In this document: positions 60,953 through 64,000 of the stretch, piece by piece
Layout: each line of letters begins with the position of its first letter
How positions within the stretch are numbered: position 1 is the first letter of the stretch
Assembly (NCBI GenBank): GCA_964371945.1
Contig: CAYJPA010000017.1
Span: 8,671 to 72,670, forward strand
From: CAYJPA01 sp964371945
GTDB lineage: Bacteria; Chloroflexota; Chloroflexia; Thermomicrobiales; UBA6265
Direction of reading: 5' to 3'
Length of the DNA: 64,000 nt
Notes under the pieces: generated by a model
Seen by the model: the letters and a program-made list of their open reading frames with translations, nothing else
Told to the model about the DNA's origin: nothing
Database searches by the model: none
Translations under genes and position numbers: made by a program

Positions 60953-62254
60953 CTAAATCTTGTCGAGGGCCTGTTCGAGGTCCGCGATGATGTCGCTCAC
61001 CGTTTCGATCCCGACCGAGAGGCGCACGTAATCCGGCGTGACGCCCGTTGTCGCCTGCTCTTCCGCGGTGAGCTGCGAGTGGGTGGTGCTAGCCGGGTGA
61101 ATGATCAGCGACTTCACGTCGCCCACGTTCGCCAGATGCGAGAAGAGCTTCACCGACTCAATCAGCTTGCGGCCACCCTCGAGACCGGACTTGACGCCGA
61201 ATCCAAGGATCGCGCCGTACAGTCCTCTGTGGTGATACCTGCTGGCTCGCTCGTAAGCCGGATGGGTCGTCAAGCCGGGGTAATTGACCCACGAGACTTT
61301 CGGGTGCTCCCCCAAGAATCGTGCGACCGCCAGCGCGTTCTGGCTGTGCCGCTCCATTCGCAGCGGCAACGTCTCGAGTCCCTGAATGAACTGGAACGCG
61401 TTGAACGGGCTCAGCGCGCCGCCGGTGTCGCGCAGAATCTGAACCCGCAATTTGATGATAAAGGCGATATTTGCGCCGAAGTTCGCCGCGGTGAAGACAT
61501 CTGAATAGACGAGTCCGTGGTAACTCGGATCGGGCTCGGTGAACCCTGGGAAGCGGCCTGACGCTTTCCAGTCGAATGTTCCACCATCGACCACGAGGCC
61601 GCCGATCGACGTGCCATGGCCTCCTATGAATTTGGTCGCCGAATGGATCACGATGTCGGCGCCGTGCTTGATCGGGTTGACCAAATACGGACTCGCCAGG
61701 GTGTTGTCGAGGATGAGCGGAATTCCCGCCTCATGTGCGACGTTCGCCACCCCTTCGATGTCCAATGTCAGCAAATCTGGATTGCCGAGTGTTTCTGAAT
61801 AGACCGCCTTCGTTTTGCTGGTAATTGCGGCTTTGACCGCCTCCGCGGTCGGATCCACGAATTTGACCGTGATTCCTTGTTTCGGCAGGGTATACGCGAA
61901 GAGGTTATACGTTCCGCCGTAGAGACTGGTGGTCGAGACGATCTCGTCGCCCGCGCTCGCGATGTTTTGAATCGTCGCCGTCTCCGCCGCCTGCCCAGAC
62001 GCGAACGCCAGAGCCGCCACTCCGCCTTCGAGCGCGGCAATCCGCTTCTCGAGCACATCGGTGGTCGGGTTCATGATTCGGGTATAGATGTTGCCGAACT
62101 CCTGTAGCCCGAACAGCCGCGAGGCATGGTCAGGGCTGTCAAAGACATAAGATGTCGTCATGTAGATGGGGACGGCACGAGCTTTCGTAGCCGAATCCAC
62201 ATCTTGACCCGCGTGCAGTGAGAGTGTTTCAAAACCTAATGGCTTGTCAGACAC
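60953..62254 (-). CDS. metY: O-acetylhomoserine aminocarboxypropyltransferase (sulfhydrylase)
   Basis: 433 residues. Makes homocysteine (or methionine from methanethiol) from O-acetylhomoserine and sulfide. Cys/Met-metabolism PLP fold: ETLSLHAGQDVDSATKARAV, YTRIMNPTTDVLEKRIAALE, the PLP-binding IVIHSATKFIGGHGTSIGG (Lys of SATK) and RLSVGIETVSDIIADLEQAL. The long insert and length above 425 mark MetY rather than MetB/MetZ. Second gene of the riboswitch-controlled metX-metY unit, 157 bases after metX. Confidence 0.95.
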   Translation of the reverse strand: MSDKPLGFETLSLHAGQDVDSATKARAVPIYMTTSYVFDSPDHASRLFGLQEFGNIYTRIMNPTTDVLEKRIAALEGGVAALAFASGQAAETATIQNIASAGDEIVSTTSLYGGTYNLFAYTLPKQGITVKFVDPTAEAVKAAITSKTKAVYSETLGNPDLLTLDIEGVANVAHEAGIPLILDNTLASPYLVNPIKHGADIVIHSATKFIGGHGTSIGGLVVDGGTFDWKASGRFPGFTEPDPSYHGLVYSDVFTAANFGANIAFIIKLRVQILRDTGGALSPFNAFQFIQGLETLPLRMERHSQNALAVARFLGEHPKVSWVNYPGLTTHPAYERASRYHHRGLYGAILGFGVKSGLEGGRKLIESVKLFSHLANVGDVKSLIIHPASTTHSQLTAEEQATTGVTPDYVRLSVGIETVSDIIADLEQALDKI

Positions 62255-62411
62255 GATCGTTGAATCCTTTCGATTCGCGCCTCAATCGAAGCGCGTTTCC
62301 TACCAAGACAGACTGGACCGGCGACGGCAGCGATCTCGCTCAATCAGAGATCGACTGCCTAAAGCATTGCATCCTTTGGACCGCGCGGCGGCCGTCCTTC
62401 AAGCCCCACGC

Positions 62412-63635
62412 TCAAGGTCGTTCCGCGTCCGCGAGCGCCCGCTCGATGAACGGACCGACTAAATCCGTCAGCAGATCCCATTCCTTCAAGAAGGCATCGT
62501 GCCCATGCGGAGAATCCAGCTCGGTGCAGCTGACATCTCTACCCAGCGCCGCCATCCGCTTCGAAAGCGCCGCGATCTCGTCCGGCGGATAAAGCCAATC
62601 GCTCCGGATCCCCATCAGAAGTACCGGCGACTCGATCTTGCGAAGCCAATATTCCTCACCACCGTCGCGGCCAACGTCGTATAAATCCATCGCCCGGGTC
62701 AGGTAAAGATGACTGTTCGCATCGAACCGCCGCACGATCGCCGCTCCGTGATAGTGGAGGTAGCCCTCGACGTCGAAGGTTCCACCAAATGCGGGATACA
62801 AACTGGGCCGGGTCGCCTGCCGGCGAGCAAACCGCTCATCCATGCTCTCCCGGCTGTGAAAGGTCACCATCGCGATCATCCGTGCGATCGAGAGTCCTTC
62901 CGCCGGGAAGACGCCTTCGTTCGCATACTCGCCCCCGCGCCAATCGGGATCGGCCAAAATCGCCCGGCGGCCGGCCTCATTGAGGGCAATCCCTTGCGGA
63001 CCAAGCGCGCCGTTGGAGGCAAGCGGCGCCGCTGCCCGCACGATGTCGGGATGGCGGGTCGCCCAATCGAGGGCCTGGAATCCACCGATCGAGCCGCCGA
63101 TCACGATAACCTTGGTGATCCCGAGGCGTTCGATCAGGCGACGTTGGGCGTTGACCATATCGCCGATCGTCACCATGGGAAAGCGCATCGCGTAGGGACG
63201 TCCGGTCAACGGATCGATCGAGGCCGGACCGGTGCTGCCCTGGCAACCACCGAGGATGTTCGAGCAAACGACGAAGCCGCTGTCGGTATCGAGTGCTCGC
63301 CCTGGACCAATAAGCGGCTCCCACCAGCCGCCATCGCCGCCTGCCCGGCTGTCGCCGGTCAGTGCGTGCAGAACCAGAATTGCGTTATCCCGTGCACCGT
63401 TGAGCTTGCCCCAGGTGCGGTAGGCGATCGTGACTGACGAAAGTTGACCGCCCAATTCGAGATCGAGCGAACCGATCTCCATGCCCTGCAGCGCACCATC
63501 CTCTGTGACAGCGCTGTCGATCGGTGTAACGAGCTGCAAGCGCCGCCCACCGGCGAGGGGGGACCTTCGAGTTGCGTGCGGTCCACCCGGCGTGATGTTT
63601 GGAATGAACGAGCTCTCTTCCTGGGCCCGAGTCAT
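62412..63635 (-). CDS. metX: homoserine O-acetyltransferase
   Basis: 407 residues, GGAGGGG before the ATG. Activates homoserine with acetyl-CoA for MetY. Alpha/beta-hydrolase with VLHALTGDSRAGGDGGWWEP, the strictly conserved NILGGCQGSTGPAS, nucleophile Ser in VIVIGGSIGGFQALDWA, Asp in LLMGIRSDWLYPPDE, and His in DSPHGHDAFLKEW. About 35 N-terminal residues precede the domain. Succinyl use cannot be excluded on motifs alone. Downstream of a SAM-I riboswitch. Confidence 0.95.
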   Translation of the reverse strand: MTRAQEESSFIPNITPGGPHATRRSPLAGGRRLQLVTPIDSAVTEDGALQGMEIGSLDLELGGQLSSVTIAYRTWGKLNGARDNAILVLHALTGDSRAGGDGGWWEPLIGPGRALDTDSGFVVCSNILGGCQGSTGPASIDPLTGRPYAMRFPMVTIGDMVNAQRRLIERLGITKVIVIGGSIGGFQALDWATRHPDIVRAAAPLASNGALGPQGIALNEAGRRAILADPDWRGGEYANEGVFPAEGLSIARMIAMVTFHSRESMDERFARRQATRPSLYPAFGGTFDVEGYLHYHGAAIVRRFDANSHLYLTRAMDLYDVGRDGGEEYWLRKIESPVLLMGIRSDWLYPPDEIAALSKRMAALGRDVSCTELDSPHGHDAFLKEWDLLTDLVGPFIERALADAERP

Positions 63636-63734
63636 TTGGCCCCCTCCATTTCTCAGTTGCTCAAATCGCGGTCTGATCGTGCCTCAGCTCGATCAACGCC
63701 GGGTCCTAAGTGATGACGAAATAGGGGGAGAAAC

Positions 63735-63762
63735 GAAAAAACCCCTAGCCTGAGCAGGGGGT
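63735..63762 (-). terminator. riboswitch expression-platform terminator
   Basis: Minus strand ACCCC...GGGGT stem with a ~12-base loop, followed by six T residues. Sits between the SAM-I aptamer and metX, as expected for SAM-dependent termination. Confidence 0.75.
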
Positions 63763-63781
63763 AGACAATTGTCTCCATTCC

Positions 63782-63877
63782 CTTATCTCGCAGATCTCTC
63801 TGCCGGAATTGGCACCTTGCGCGTATCGCAGGCTGCCGGGCTTCACAGGGCCGATTCCCTCCACCTCTCGTGATAAG
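63782..63877 (-). ncRNA. SAM-I (S-box) riboswitch aptamer
   Basis: Minus strand begins CTTATCACGAGAGGTGGAGG, continues GGCCCTGTGAAGCCCGGCAG and CAAGGTGCCAATTCCGGCAG, and closes with GAGATAAG complementary to the opening CTTATC. These are the P1, kink-turn/P2, P3 and AAGGTGC-AATTCC core elements of the S-box. High SAM would favour the terminator at 63735-63762 and shut off metX-metY. Confidence 0.95.
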
Positions 63878-63903
63878 GCAGTGCTATTCAGTTGTTGAGC
63901 AAG

Positions 63904-63932
63904 AATGTACTAATGGCCGTGGCGGCTGTCAA
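63904..63932 (-). promoter_or_regulatory. promoter of the metX-metY operon
   Basis: Minus strand TTGACA, 17-base spacer, TACATT. Transcription would start near 63897, about 20 bases before the SAM-I aptamer. Confidence 0.8.
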
Positions 63933-64000
63933 GAGCCGTTGCGATTGGTAACTGCTCAGAGTGGGGCCAATTTCCCGGCAGGAATGCGTGGGGCGCGCAG

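Overview
The window is a high-GC chromosomal segment of an aerobic, chemoheterotrophic bacterium. It is most likely a member of the Chloroflexota near the Thermomicrobiales/Sphaerobacter group. The lineage call is inference. It rests on a nuo operon lacking the NADH-dehydrogenase module, an S18 protein with a glycine/arginine-rich head, twin-arginine-headed cysteine-rich secreted proteins, MetX/MetY methionine synthesis, and many GTG/TTG starts. No rRNA, tRNA, CRISPR array or intact transposon was seen.

Layout. 1-5.9 kb: the 3' two thirds of aconitase, a GMC oxidoreductase, a secreted C39-like protein, a frameshifted FMN reductase and a ParD/ParE toxin-antitoxin pair. 6-18 kb: a long minus-strand operon nuoA-B-C-D-H-J-K-L-M-N, followed by a GNAT acetyltransferase and a Nudix hydrolase. 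It encodes the membrane arm and quinone module of complex I but not NuoE, F, G or I. 18-38 kb: mostly housekeeping and catabolic genes (Pcm, amidohydrolase, serine hydrolase, debranching enzyme, prolyl oligopeptidase, MocR regulator next to DinB-azlC-azlD, FabI, dipeptidase, S18, Apt, a PAS-rich histidine kinase).

39-44 kb is an accessory island with lower GC. A perfect-consensus sigma-70 promoter precedes a small secreted aromatic-rich protein, a lipoprotein and a translationally coupled adaptor-ATPase-permease of MacAB type. The island lies between an intact SRPBCC gene and a truncated copy of that gene's 5' end. This is the best candidate for an undescribed secreted-effector/export-or-immunity system in the window. 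Next to it, at 44.2-47 kb, an ECF sigma factor overlaps a single-pass membrane protein with an external PQQ-type propeller and an NTF2-like tail, a candidate sensor/anti-sigma. Then comes tyrS with a structured leader RNA that carries a possible leaderless 41-codon ORF and an intrinsic terminator.

49-64 kb: DinB protein, a 24-cysteine secreted protein, a DUF2779-type nuclease (Cas4-like plus DEDD exonuclease-like halves), two MFS exporters, an aminotransferase-AlaX pair, a LysM/C39 protein, an orphan ParD, and metX-metY under a SAM-I riboswitch with an excellent promoter and terminator. Five short palindromes beginning GTAG/GCAG look like REP elements scattered between genes.
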